The notes under the pieces were generated by a model. That model did no database searches, had not been told where the DNA came from, and saw only the letters and a list, made by a program, of their open reading frames with translations. A program made the translations under genes and the position numbers. From Microbacterium kunmingense (GTDB taxonomy: Bacteria; Actinomycetota; Actinomycetes; Actinomycetales; Microbacteriaceae), in the NCBI RefSeq assembly GCF_023155745.1, contig NZ_JAKNUS010000004.1, positions 1-64,000 of the forward strand: a stretch of DNA of 64,000 nucleotides, read 5' to 3'. Of the stretch, positions 54,695 through 62,537 are shown in pieces. Numbering within the stretch: the stretch's first letter is position 1; each line of letters begins with the position of its first letter.

Positions 54695-56383
54695 ATGCCC
54701 ACCGTTTCCGCGCACGTCGCTTCCACCCTCGCCCGCTACATCGCTCACGTCTTCGGCGTGATGGGCAACGGCAACGCCTACGTCCTCGACGCACTCGAGC
54801 GCGAGACGGAGGCGACCTTCACCGCGGTGCGGCACGAAGCAGGGGCCGTCGTCGCCGCGGATGCCTACCATCGCGCATCCGGCCGTTTGGCAGCCGCCAC
54901 CGCCACCTACGGCGCCGGCTTCACCAACACCCTCACCCCCCTGGCCGAGGCCGCCCAGGCGCGCGTGCCGCTCGTGCTCATCGTGGGCGATGCCCCGACG
55001 TCGGGGCCGCGCCCATGGGATGTCGACCAGATCGCGCTGGCGGCCGGCGTGGGCGTCCGCACCTACACGGTCGGCCGCGCGGATGCCGCGGCGACCACCG
55101 TCATCGCCATCGAGCACGCACTGACATACCGCGTCCCCGTCGTGCTCGCGATCCCCTACGACGTCGTCACCATCGAGGCGGGACCTGTGCCCGACGCGCC
55201 CGCACCGCGCCTTCCCGAGCCGCAGGCCCCCGCGACGGCCTTCGCACGCGCTGCGGTGCGCGAGATCGCTGCGGCGCTGCGCACAGCACGTCGCCCCTTC
55301 CTGCTCGCCGGTCGTGGCGCGTGGATCTCCGGCGCCGGCGACGCACTCGGGGCTCTGGCCGACGCCACCGGCGCGATCACCGCGAGCTCATCGCTGGCCC
55401 GCGGCATCTTCCCCCGTGGCGAGTTCGACCTCGGGGTGACCGGGGGGTTCGGTGCCGAGGGCGCGATGGATCTCGTGCGCGAGGCTGACGTGGCGGTCGT
55501 CTTCGGCGCCTCGCTCAACCAGTTCACGATGCGATTCGGCGAGCTGTTCGCCCCGACCACCCGGGTCTTCCAGGTCGACCTCGCGCCGACCGCCACCCAC
55601 CCGCACGTCGGCGGGTACGTCCGCGCGGACGCGGCGCTCGTGGCGCAGGAGATCGTGGCGGAGCTCGCCCGCCTCGACGCCTCTCCGAGCGGATGGCGGG
55701 AGTCCATCAACCTCGCCCCGCTCCGCCGCTACGACGAGGGAGACGGTGTCGCCCCCGATGGCCGCCTCGACCCACGGTCCGTCGCCGCGCGCATCGGACG
55801 GCTTCTCCCGGAGGACCGGGTCGTCGTCTCCGACGGCGGGCACTTCATCGGGTGGGCCAACATGTACTGGCCGGTCGCCTCCCCCGACCGGATGATGATG
55901 GTCGGCACGGCGTACCAGTCGATCGGGTTCGGGTGGCCGTCGGTGCCGGGCGCCGCACTGGCGCACCCGGAGTCGACCGTCGTCCTCACCACGGGCGACG
56001 GGGGCGGGCTGATGGCCCTCGCCGATCTCGAGTCCGCGGTACGCGTCGCCGGCGGGCGGGGACTCGCGGTCGTCTGGAACGACGCCGCCTACGGCGCGGA
56101 GGTCAACCTCTACGGCCTGAAGGGCCTTGCCCGCGGACCCATGCTCATCCCGCAGGTCGACTTCGCCGCTCTCGCTTCCGGGGTGGGGGCGGAGGGCGTC
56201 GTCGTCGAGACGCTCGACGACATCGACCGTCTCGCCTCCTGGGCTGCCGCACCCGCCGATGACCGCCCGTTCCTCGTGCTCGACTGCCGGATCTCGGGCC
56301 ATGTCATCGCGCCGTACCAGGAGGAGATCCTCCGGGTGAACGGTGTGACCCTGCCGCAGCCGAGGGAGTCCGCAATACTCTGA
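54695..56383 (+). CDS. Thiamine-pyrophosphate-dependent enzyme (acetolactate synthase/decarboxylase-like)
   Basis: A 562-aa TPP enzyme with three domains. The activating Glu48 is in TFTAVRHEAGAVVAADAYHR, the central domain has RRPFLLAGRGAWISGAGDAL, and the TPP/Mg motif is VVLTTGDGGGLMALADLESA then VVWNDAAYGAEVNLYG. It is close to acetolactate-synthase-like decarboxylases of unassigned function. Its position after the hpa genes and the shared operator motif suggest decarboxylation of an aryl 2-oxoacid (such as 4-hydroxyphenylpyruvate) feeding 4-hydroxyphenylacetate, which is inference. GAAAGG precedes the ATG. Confidence 0.8.
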   Translation: MPTVSAHVASTLARYIAHVFGVMGNGNAYVLDALERETEATFTAVRHEAGAVVAADAYHRASGRLAAATATYGAGFTNTLTPLAEAAQARVPLVLIVGDAPTSGPRPWDVDQIALAAGVGVRTYTVGRADAAATTVIAIEHALTYRVPVVLAIPYDVVTIEAGPVPDAPAPRLPEPQAPATAFARAAVREIAAALRTARRPFLLAGRGAWISGAGDALGALADATGAITASSSLARGIFPRGEFDLGVTGGFGAEGAMDLVREADVAVVFGASLNQFTMRFGELFAPTTRVFQVDLAPTATHPHVGGYVRADAALVAQEIVAELARLDASPSGWRESINLAPLRRYDEGDGVAPDGRLDPRSVAARIGRLLPEDRVVVSDGGHFIGWANMYWPVASPDRMMMVGTAYQSIGFGWPSVPGAALAHPESTVVLTTGDGGGLMALADLESAVRVAGGRGLAVVWNDAAYGAEVNLYGLKGLARGPMLIPQVDFAALASGVGAEGVVVETLDDIDRLASWAAAPADDRPFLVLDCRISGHVIAPYQEEILRVNGVTLPQPRESAIL

Positions 56384-56386
56384 AGG

Positions 56387-58135
56387 GTGACCACGTCTGA
56401 CAGACCGATCGAGGAAGCGGCTCCCGAGGAGCCTGCCACGATGACCTTCTCCGACCTGGGGCTCAGTGAGCCCGTGCTCGCGGCGCTGCGCGATGTTGGG
56501 TACGAAACGCCGTCGGCGATCCAGGCCGCAACCATTCCGACCCTCCTCGCAGGACGCGATGTCGTCGGTCTCGCGCAGACCGGCACGGGCAAGACCGCCG
56601 CCTTCGCCCTGCCGATCCTCGACCGGCTGGACGTGTCGCAGAAGACACCCCAGGCGCTTGTCCTCGCGCCCACCCGCGAACTCGCGCTGCAGGTGTGCGA
56701 GGCGTTCGAGAAGTACGCTTCCCGTCGCCGCGGTGTGCACGTCCTGCCCGTCTACGGCGGTCAAGGCTATGGCGTCCAGCTGTCGGCCCTCCGCCGAGGG
56801 GTGCACATCGTCGTCGGAACCCCCGGGCGCATCATGGACCACCTCGACAAGGGAACGCTCGACCTGACGGAGCTGAAGTACCTGGTGCTCGACGAGGCCG
56901 ACGAGATGCTGAAGATGGGCTTCGCGGAGGACGTCGAAACGATCCTCGCCGACACTCCCGACACCAAGCAGGTGGCGCTCTTCTCGGCGACGATGCCCGC
57001 TGCCATCCGGCGCATCTCGCAGCAGTACCTGCACGATCCCGAAGAGATCACGATCAAGACGAAGACCACGACCTCGTCGACGATCACCCAGCGGTACCTC
57101 ATCGTGTCGTTCTCTCAGAAGATGGACGCGCTCACCCGCATCCTCGAGACCGAGAACTTCGACGGCCTCATCGTCTTCGGCCGCACCAAGAGCGTGACCG
57201 AGGAGATCGCCGAGAAGCTCCGCGCGCGCGGCTACTCGGCGGCCGCGATCAACGGCGACGTCGCCCAGCCCGTCCGCGAGAAGACCATCAACCAGCTCAA
57301 GGCCGGCAAGCTCGACATCCTCGTCGCCACCGATGTCGCCGCGCGAGGACTCGATGTCGAGCGCATCTCGCACGTGGTCAACTTCGACATCCCCACCGAC
57401 ACCGAGTCGTACGTGCACCGCATCGGTCGCACGGGCCGGGCCGGACGGTCGGGCGACGCGATCAGCTTCGTCACACCCCGCGAGCGCGGCCTCGTGCGCG
57501 CCATCGAGCGCGCCACGCGCCAGTCCCTGACCGAGATCCCCCTGCCGAGCGTCGACGAGGTCAATGTGACGCGCCTGGCCCGGTTCGACGACCGGATCAC
57601 CGCCGCCCTCGCCGAGACCGAGCGCATCGACCGCTTCCGCGACATCATCGCCCACTACGTCCGGCACCACGATGTTCCCGAGGTCGATGTCGCCGCCGCC
57701 CTCGCCGTGGTCGCGCAGGGCGAATCGCCGCTGCTGCTCGAACCCGACCCCGAGCCGCAGCGCCGCGAGCGCGGCGAACGGCCGGAGCGCGTGGACCGTG
57801 ATCGCGACGCCGCCGAACGCCGGCCTCGCCCGGCGCGCGAAGGGATGGCGACCTATCGCATCGCCGTCGGCAAACGTCACCGCGTCGAGCCGCGCCAGAT
57901 CGTCGGGGCGCTCGCGAACGAGGGCGGCCTCAAGCGCGACGACTTCGGGGCGATTCAGATCCGACCGGACTTCTCCCTCGTCGAGCTCCCCGCCGACCTT
58001 TCGCGGGAGACACGCGCGAGGCTCGAGAGCACCCGCATCTCGGGCCGGCTCATCGACCTCCGGCTGGACACCGGTGGCCCGGCACGCCGGACCCGCCGGG
58101 AGGACGACAGGCCGCGGCGCGGACCGCGCTACTGA
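56387..58135 (+). CDS. DEAD-box RNA helicase with DbpA-type RNA-binding domain
   Basis: A 582-aa ATP-dependent RNA helicase. All core motifs are present: Q-motif region PSAIQAATIPTLL, AQTGTGKTAAF, PTRELALQ, TPGRIMDH, VLDEADEML, FSATMP, IVFGRTKSVTEEIAEKL, VATDVAARGLDVERISHVVN and HRIGRTGRAGRSG. A charged Arg/Glu linker (about 440-480) leads to a C-terminal DbpA-like RNA-binding domain (MATYRIAVGKRHRVEPRQIV, LPADLSRETRARLE). Resembles DeaD/CsdA, acting in ribosome assembly or cold adaptation. GTG 56387 lies 3 nt after the TPP gene stop. Confidence 0.94.
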   Translation: MTTSDRPIEEAAPEEPATMTFSDLGLSEPVLAALRDVGYETPSAIQAATIPTLLAGRDVVGLAQTGTGKTAAFALPILDRLDVSQKTPQALVLAPTRELALQVCEAFEKYASRRRGVHVLPVYGGQGYGVQLSALRRGVHIVVGTPGRIMDHLDKGTLDLTELKYLVLDEADEMLKMGFAEDVETILADTPDTKQVALFSATMPAAIRRISQQYLHDPEEITIKTKTTTSSTITQRYLIVSFSQKMDALTRILETENFDGLIVFGRTKSVTEEIAEKLRARGYSAAAINGDVAQPVREKTINQLKAGKLDILVATDVAARGLDVERISHVVNFDIPTDTESYVHRIGRTGRAGRSGDAISFVTPRERGLVRAIERATRQSLTEIPLPSVDEVNVTRLARFDDRITAALAETERIDRFRDIIAHYVRHHDVPEVDVAAALAVVAQGESPLLLEPDPEPQRRERGERPERVDRDRDAAERRPRPAREGMATYRIAVGKRHRVEPRQIVGALANEGGLKRDDFGAIQIRPDFSLVELPADLSRETRARLESTRISGRLIDLRLDTGGPARRTRREDDRPRRGPRY

Positions 58136-58160
58136 CGTCCGTCCCGGGCCGGCACCGCGG

Positions 58161-59531
58161 TCAGTTCGGGACCGCCGGAGGTTCATCGACCGCGACGGCC
58201 GCGCCGGTGGCATCCGGCTCGATGTCCTCTTCCCGCCGCTGCAGGAGTTCCAGAACCCACATGATCAGCAGCGTCGTGAGGAGGACGAGGAGGACGTCGC
58301 CGAATCCGATGGGGCGCAGAAGGATCAGCCAGAGGACGGCGAGGACCGCGAGGATGACGCGGACGAGCACCCGCCTGACGGCGAGCCATGTGCCGAGACG
58401 ACCGCTGTCGAGCCCACGGGCGCGGAGTCCCCGCCGAGCCGACGCGTTGATCGCTCCGACGGCAGACCGTATCTTCCGCGCCGCCGCGGAGCGGCCCGAC
58501 AGCCAGCCGATGACCACGAGGATCGCGCCGATGACGGTGAAGACGACGGCGGTCTCGGTCATGACGTCGACCAGGCGGCGGTAGATCACATCGAGCGCGG
58601 CGGGTGCCAGATCGAGCCGCTCTGCGGCTATGCCCACGACCCCTCGTCCGACGAGGAACGACACGGCGAGACTCCCCGCCCCGAACACGAAGCCGAACCC
58701 GACACCCATCACGGCGACGCTTCGCCGCCGCGCGAGAGCGATCCCCAGCGCGGCCAGCGCCAGTGTCACGAGCGGCAGCCATGCTCCGACGGTCACAGCG
58801 ACGGCGTAGCCGAGACGGACGGCGTCCAATCCCTGCCCCTCGCCGACGACGATCACCCGGTCGACCTCCGGGATCAGCTGCGCGATCGCGACATCCCGGT
58901 CGAGCAGCGTCTGCTGGACGCGCTCCACGATCGCGCCGAGTTGGATCCCGACGCCGTCCTCGGTGCGCACGACGAGTCCTCCACCGTCGGAGGTCGCGGA
59001 CACCGTCAACGCGCGGTGCGCGGCACGGGTCGCCGTCGCCCAGACGTCGGAGAAGGCGTCGGACTCGACCACGGTGGTCACCGCTTCCGAGACCAGGCCC
59101 TCGAGTCCGCTTGCCGCCGGAGCTTGGAGGAGCTGGAGTGCCGCCGCGGCGCGAGGCGGCAGGCCGAGGTCGGAGATTCCGGCGAAGACATCCGCGGTCA
59201 ACTGCTCGAAGTCGACCTGCTCGCCGATCGCGTCGAGGGTCTCATCGATGATGAGCTGCTGCACAGCGGGGTCGTCGACGAGCGGTGCGAGGGTCTGCAC
59301 GAACGCGTCCTCGTCCACGAGCTGGATCCGCGCCCACGCCGCGACGATCGTGACAGGAAGTAGGAGGGATGCGACGAGGATGACGAACGCGCTGGCGACC
59401 GCACGCCAGCGCGAGCCGTGGACACGCGCCCTCCCTTCGACCGCCGAGGAGAGCTCGGCGTTCTCCTTCTCCAGCGCGCGGACGCGCTCCTCGAGGTCGG
59501 CGATGTCCGAGGGTCTGCGAGGGTCGGCCAT
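58161..59531 (-). CDS. Multi-spanning membrane protein of unknown function
   Basis: A 456-aa protein. A short N-terminal coiled coil (DIADLEERVRALEKENAELS) precedes a first TM (VASAFVILVASLLLPVTIVA), then an extracytoplasmic region (about 70-240) and four further TMs (AVAVTVGAWLPLVTLALAAL, VMGVGFGFVFGAGSLAVSFL, VVFTVIGAILVVIGWL, VLVRVILAVLAVLWLILLRP). Proteins of this plan are common in actinobacteria; no function is known to me. Convergent with the helicase gene. Confidence 0.8.
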   Translation of the reverse strand: MADPRRPSDIADLEERVRALEKENAELSSAVEGRARVHGSRWRAVASAFVILVASLLLPVTIVAAWARIQLVDEDAFVQTLAPLVDDPAVQQLIIDETLDAIGEQVDFEQLTADVFAGISDLGLPPRAAAALQLLQAPAASGLEGLVSEAVTTVVESDAFSDVWATATRAAHRALTVSATSDGGGLVVRTEDGVGIQLGAIVERVQQTLLDRDVAIAQLIPEVDRVIVVGEGQGLDAVRLGYAVAVTVGAWLPLVTLALAALGIALARRRSVAVMGVGFGFVFGAGSLAVSFLVGRGVVGIAAERLDLAPAALDVIYRRLVDVMTETAVVFTVIGAILVVIGWLSGRSAAARKIRSAVGAINASARRGLRARGLDSGRLGTWLAVRRVLVRVILAVLAVLWLILLRPIGFGDVLLVLLTTLLIMWVLELLQRREEDIEPDATGAAVAVDEPPAVPN

Positions 59532-59645
59532 GGGGCCATCATGGCGTCAACTCCCGCCTCGCACACCCCGTCTCGACCCGAGCGACCGGATGCGGCGTCG
59601 CAGCCGGCCGGAGTGCATGTCGGAGGTGGGGCCTAGCGTGCGGTG

Positions 59646-59963
59646 ATGACCATCAACGATGTCCTCGTAGAAGACGAACCCGCCGTCCTGATACTCGAAG
59701 CCCTGCGTGGTTTGCAGCTCAGGGATGAAACCGACGGGATGTCGAGTCTTTCGGGAAAGATCGGAGGCGACAGCGGCGCGGCACTTCTTCACGCACTCGG
59801 ACGCATCACGGCCAGGTTGCGTGCCGACGACATGCGCAGCTTTCTCCCCGGGGCCACACCGAACAGACGCACGCAGGAACAGCGGGAAGCGGACGCGTTC
59901 TTCATCCTCGCCGATCGCGTGGACGAGGCCCTGTCTGAATGGCGCGCGCGCAACAGGAGCTGA
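59646..59963 (+). CDS. Hypothetical protein next to the att remnant
   Basis: A 105-aa soluble acidic-to-neutral protein (VEDEPAVLILEALRGLQLRD, SGAALLHALGRITARLRADD, EADAFFILADRVDEALSEWR). I do not recognise a family. TAGCGT lies 6 nt before the ATG, indicating a leaderless message. It ends 10 nt before the tRNA-derived sequence. Confidence 0.6.
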   Translation: MTINDVLVEDEPAVLILEALRGLQLRDETDGMSSLSGKIGGDSGAALLHALGRITARLRADDMRSFLPGATPNRRTQEQREADAFFILADRVDEALSEWRARNRS

Positions 59964-59972
59964 CACGGCATG

Positions 59973-59995
59973 TGGCGGAGACGGAGGGATTTGAA
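59973..59995 (-). other. tRNA (probably Ser) 3'-end fragment, candidate attachment site
   Basis: On the minus strand the 23 bp read TTCAAATCCCTCCGTCTCCG plus CCA: T-loop, the 3' strand of the T-stem, 3' acceptor strand CGTCTCC, discriminator G and CCA. The matching 5' part of the T-arm (GAGGG) and the rest of the tRNA are absent, so it is not a tRNA gene. Such truncated copies arise when integrative elements insert at tRNA 3' ends. By orientation, the element would lie to the right with the intact tRNA beyond the window. Confidence 0.75.
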
Positions 59996-60168
59996 ATCGC
60001 GCCGATGGCAACTGGACCCAGCGGAAACCGCATGATTCCGCGTGTTCTGAGGCCACAGACGTTCTCCTCGATCAGGTCAGCGCGGTTCGATTCGTGGCAG
60101 AAACGTGGCGGGTGTTCGGCGCGAAATCAGGTGGCTGCACCCCGCTCTTCAGTCATGCGAACTGGAGG

Positions 60169-60753
60169 CTACGCGGACGCAGCTTCGACCATCATCTCGA
60201 CGGCTTCGATCATGCCGTATCGGTCGCGCAACGTGTCCAGGATCTCCTCGACGGTGAGCGCTGCACCGTAGCGGCCGGAACGACTCGCGATCTCCCGCAC
60301 CGCGGCGAGCGCATGCCTGGGGTTGAGCGCGACAGTGTTCTTCGCGAACTCCCTGGCGCTGAGCACCTGGATGCCCGGCGGAATCTTGGCTGCAGGGAAG
60401 TCCTTCAGGTTCTCGGTGACGATCGCTCCGGCTCCCGCGATGACGGCCGCAGCGACCACATGCTCGTCATCCGGATCGGGAAGCCCGAAGGTACCTTCCA
60501 GCGGTTCCCAGCCTTCGACCTCCGCGTCGGCGAACTCTCTCCGCATCGCGGCGATGAGGGTTGCTGCGCGGCTGGCAGCCCCCGCTACGGGTATCCCCCG
60601 CTTCACGAGCTTGACTTCCTCGTGGAACTCGAGTTCGTCGAGGATCGCCGAGCTCCAGGTCGGTCGATACGCGCCCTCGATCGCGAGCGAAAGGAGGAAG
60701 TCGCGTTGCAGGCTCGGCCACAGCACGCTGGTGTCGAGGGTCGCCGTGAACAC
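60169..60753 (-). CDS. PIN-domain toxin (ribonuclease)
   Basis: A 194-aa PIN protein. Acidic residues expected for the nuclease site are in ATLDTSVLWPSLQ, WSSAILDELEFHEEVKLVKR, LPDPDDEHVVAAAVIAGAGA and IVTENLKDFPA. The C-terminal about 60 residues extend beyond the core. It starts with GTG 60753, 25 nt after the HTH gene, which should be its antitoxin. Likely cleaves RNA when free; the gene pair probably stabilises the island. The 173-nt gap 59996-60168 shows no gene. Confidence 0.88.
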   Translation of the reverse strand: MFTATLDTSVLWPSLQRDFLLSLAIEGAYRPTWSSAILDELEFHEEVKLVKRGIPVAGAASRAATLIAAMRREFADAEVEGWEPLEGTFGLPDPDDEHVVAAAVIAGAGAIVTENLKDFPAAKIPPGIQVLSAREFAKNTVALNPRHALAAVREIASRSGRYGAALTVEEILDTLRDRYGMIEAVEMMVEAASA

Positions 60754-60778
60754 GACCCCATCCTGTCAGTCTGCGAGG

Positions 60779-61312
60779 TCAGAGTCGGGCTGCCTGCCTT
60801 GCGGCGACCGCCTTCCTCGCCGCTCTGAGGTCCTCGAGCGTCTGCTCGATGTTGTCTTCGTCGACGGCGTCGCGCGTGGCGGCGAGCATGTCGTACTGAC
60901 GCTCCCGCCGGCGCTCTCGGTACTCGAGCAGATCCGCGAGGAGAACGCGTCGGTGCGTTCCCGCCTTCTCGAATGGGATCTCACCCTCGTCGAGGAGCTT
61001 CACAATGGTCGGGCGGCTCACGTTCAGGAGATCCGCTGCCTGCTGGGTGGTGAGCCGTGTTGCCTGGGGTACAACTGACACGGCAAGCCCGCTCTGCATC
61101 GCGTCCACGATCTTGCGGAGAGCGAGGTAGACCTCTTCCGGAAGCTCGACCTGGTCGCCTGGACGCGCCCCCGCAAGGAAGTACCTTGGCTCGGGAAGAG
61201 CCCGGCCGGCGGCCTCATGGGCGGTGAGGAAGTCCAGCACAGGGGCAAGCTCGACTTCCCTGCTGGGAAGGTACGTCTCTTCAACGACGGCAGCGCGAGA
61301 CACGGAAATCAC
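60779..61312 (-). CDS. Antitoxin with excisionase-type HTH
   Basis: A protein of up to 177 aa. The middle HTH_17 motif reads RLTTQQAADLLNVSRPTIVK then LLDEGEIPFEKAGTHRRVLL; the C-terminal part (RERQYDMLAATRDAVDEDNI, EQTLEDLRAARKAVAARQAA) is helical and likely wraps the toxin. GTG 61312 is listed, but GTG 61303 is better spaced from GAGG. Inverted repeats upstream suggest autorepression. Partner of the PIN toxin. Confidence 0.85.
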   Translation of the reverse strand: MISVSRAAVVEETYLPSREVELAPVLDFLTAHEAAGRALPEPRYFLAGARPGDQVELPEEVYLALRKIVDAMQSGLAVSVVPQATRLTTQQAADLLNVSRPTIVKLLDEGEIPFEKAGTHRRVLLADLLEYRERRRERQYDMLAATRDAVDEDNIEQTLEDLRAARKAVAARQAARL

Positions 61313-61324
61313 CTCAATACACGT

Positions 61325-61344
61325 AAACGCAGGAGGTTGCGTTT
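61325..61344. promoter_or_regulatory. Inverted repeat in toxin-antitoxin promoter
   Basis: AAACGCA and TGCGTTT are separated by 6 nt, 13-20 nt upstream of the antitoxin start. The AT-rich sequence around it (GTTACGATTACGG, 61345-61357) looks like a promoter. Probable operator for the HTH protein. Confidence 0.5.
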
Positions 61345-61415
61345 GTTACGATTACGGTAGCACGCGTCGCTGACAGGTCAATAGGAGCGCGCTGGGGCAA
61401 CGATCAGATGCCTCG

Positions 61416-62537
61416 TCAGGACACCCCGAGCCGTTCGAGCGCGTAACTCCACGGGAGGCGCTCCTGCTCGAGGCGTATGTTGCCCTCCGCGCTCAGCGAC
61501 TGAAGAGTCGCGCGCTCATCAGGCGTGAGCAGATCGAACACGCCGACGTTCGGATCCGGATCGGTCCCCCACAGATCACGGTGAGCGAACAGAGTATCCA
61601 TATCCATCAACGCCGACGTTGCGTCCACACCCCTGGCTCGAAGTCGGTTGAGTATGGCGAATCCGTGCGAATCGAGATCGCCCCAGTAGGTGACCGTCTG
61701 CGCCCACGGGAGGCGGGCGACGAGATCGACGCGGTGACCACCACCGTGCACTGCTACAGCTCGGGGCACATCCGGCATCGCGAGCAGGGTGGCGAGGTTC
61801 TCGAACACGAACACGCGCTCGGGTCGGATCGTGCTTGCCGCAAGGTCGTCGACGGGCGCCGACACATCGGTGAGCCCCTGGAACGAGAGCGACGGATCGA
61901 GAGCACGGATCCGTATGAGCGGTGACGGCTCGCGAAGGCCCAGTCCGGGCGCTCCGGTTCCCGCCCGATGCAACGCCTCGACGAGTCCGCGGCGAGATTC
62001 GATCCATTTGGTGTGGATGCCGCGGATCGGCAGTTCCCGCACCAGGTGGCCCGATTCCGGGTTCTCGCGCAACCAGGCCAGCACATGGACGAGCCTGTCG
62101 AAATCGGCGCCATCGAGATCGCTGATCGCGCGGCCATGGGCGCGGAGCACACCGCTGGCGTCGGAACCGGCCAGGCCCCTCAACTCGTCAAGTCGCGCCA
62201 TCAGACGTCGCCAACCCTCCGCCTCGCCCGCCGCTCGAGCGATCGAATCCGAACCGTGCAGCACCGCGCGAACGGGGACTTCCTGCGACCCGATGCGTGA
62301 CCAATGGCGGACGACCCACTCGAGCTCGATACCCGAGTCCTCGCTCACACCGCGCCAGGCGTCGACCCACCGTCGAACCAGATTGAGATCGTCCAGCGCC
62401 TCCCGCTCCGTTGGCGGGCGTAGCGGAACGTCGAGCACGACATCGGTCTGCTGCTCGGCGGCCCAGGTGCGTGCATCGCGGTCGAAGAGCTTCTTCGCCC
62501 GCGCGCGCAGGTCAGACGGTGTGACAAGCGTGGTCAC
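61416..62537 (-). CDS. jetD: Wadjet defence nuclease subunit JetD (DUF3322/DUF2220)
   Basis: A 373-aa protein with the Wadjet JetD architecture. The N-terminal DUF3322 region has RTWAAEQQTDVVLDVPLRPP and WVVRHWSRIGSQEVPVRAVL. The C-terminal toprim-like DUF2220 has VFVFENLATLLAMPD (acidic Glu), TVTYWGDLDSHGFAILNRLR (DxD) and LMDMDTLFAHRDLWG. JetD cleaves circular plasmid DNA after it has been sensed by the SMC-like JetABC complex. GTG 62537 overlaps the jetC stop by 4 nt. The gap 61358-61415 shows no gene. Confidence 0.92.
   Translation of the reverse strand: MTTLVTPSDLRARAKKLFDRDARTWAAEQQTDVVLDVPLRPPTEREALDDLNLVRRWVDAWRGVSEDSGIELEWVVRHWSRIGSQEVPVRAVLHGSDSIARAAGEAEGWRRLMARLDELRGLAGSDASGVLRAHGRAISDLDGADFDRLVHVLAWLRENPESGHLVRELPIRGIHTKWIESRRGLVEALHRAGTGAPGLGLREPSPLIRIRALDPSLSFQGLTDVSAPVDDLAASTIRPERVFVFENLATLLAMPDVPRAVAVHGGGHRVDLVARLPWAQTVTYWGDLDSHGFAILNRLRARGVDATSALMDMDTLFAHRDLWGTDPDPNVGVFDLLTPDERATLQSLSAEGNIRLEQERLPWSYALERLGVS

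Noticed and set aside
55388..58213. 941-codon minus-strand frame opposite the TPP enzyme and helicase genes
   Set aside because: Both plus-strand genes show complete catalytic motifs; the antisense frame shows none.
59973..60060. Intact tRNA-Ser gene on the minus strand
   Set aside because: Only the T-loop, 3' strand of the T-stem, 3' acceptor strand and CCA are present; the expected GAGGG T-stem partner, anticodon arm and D-arm do not follow.
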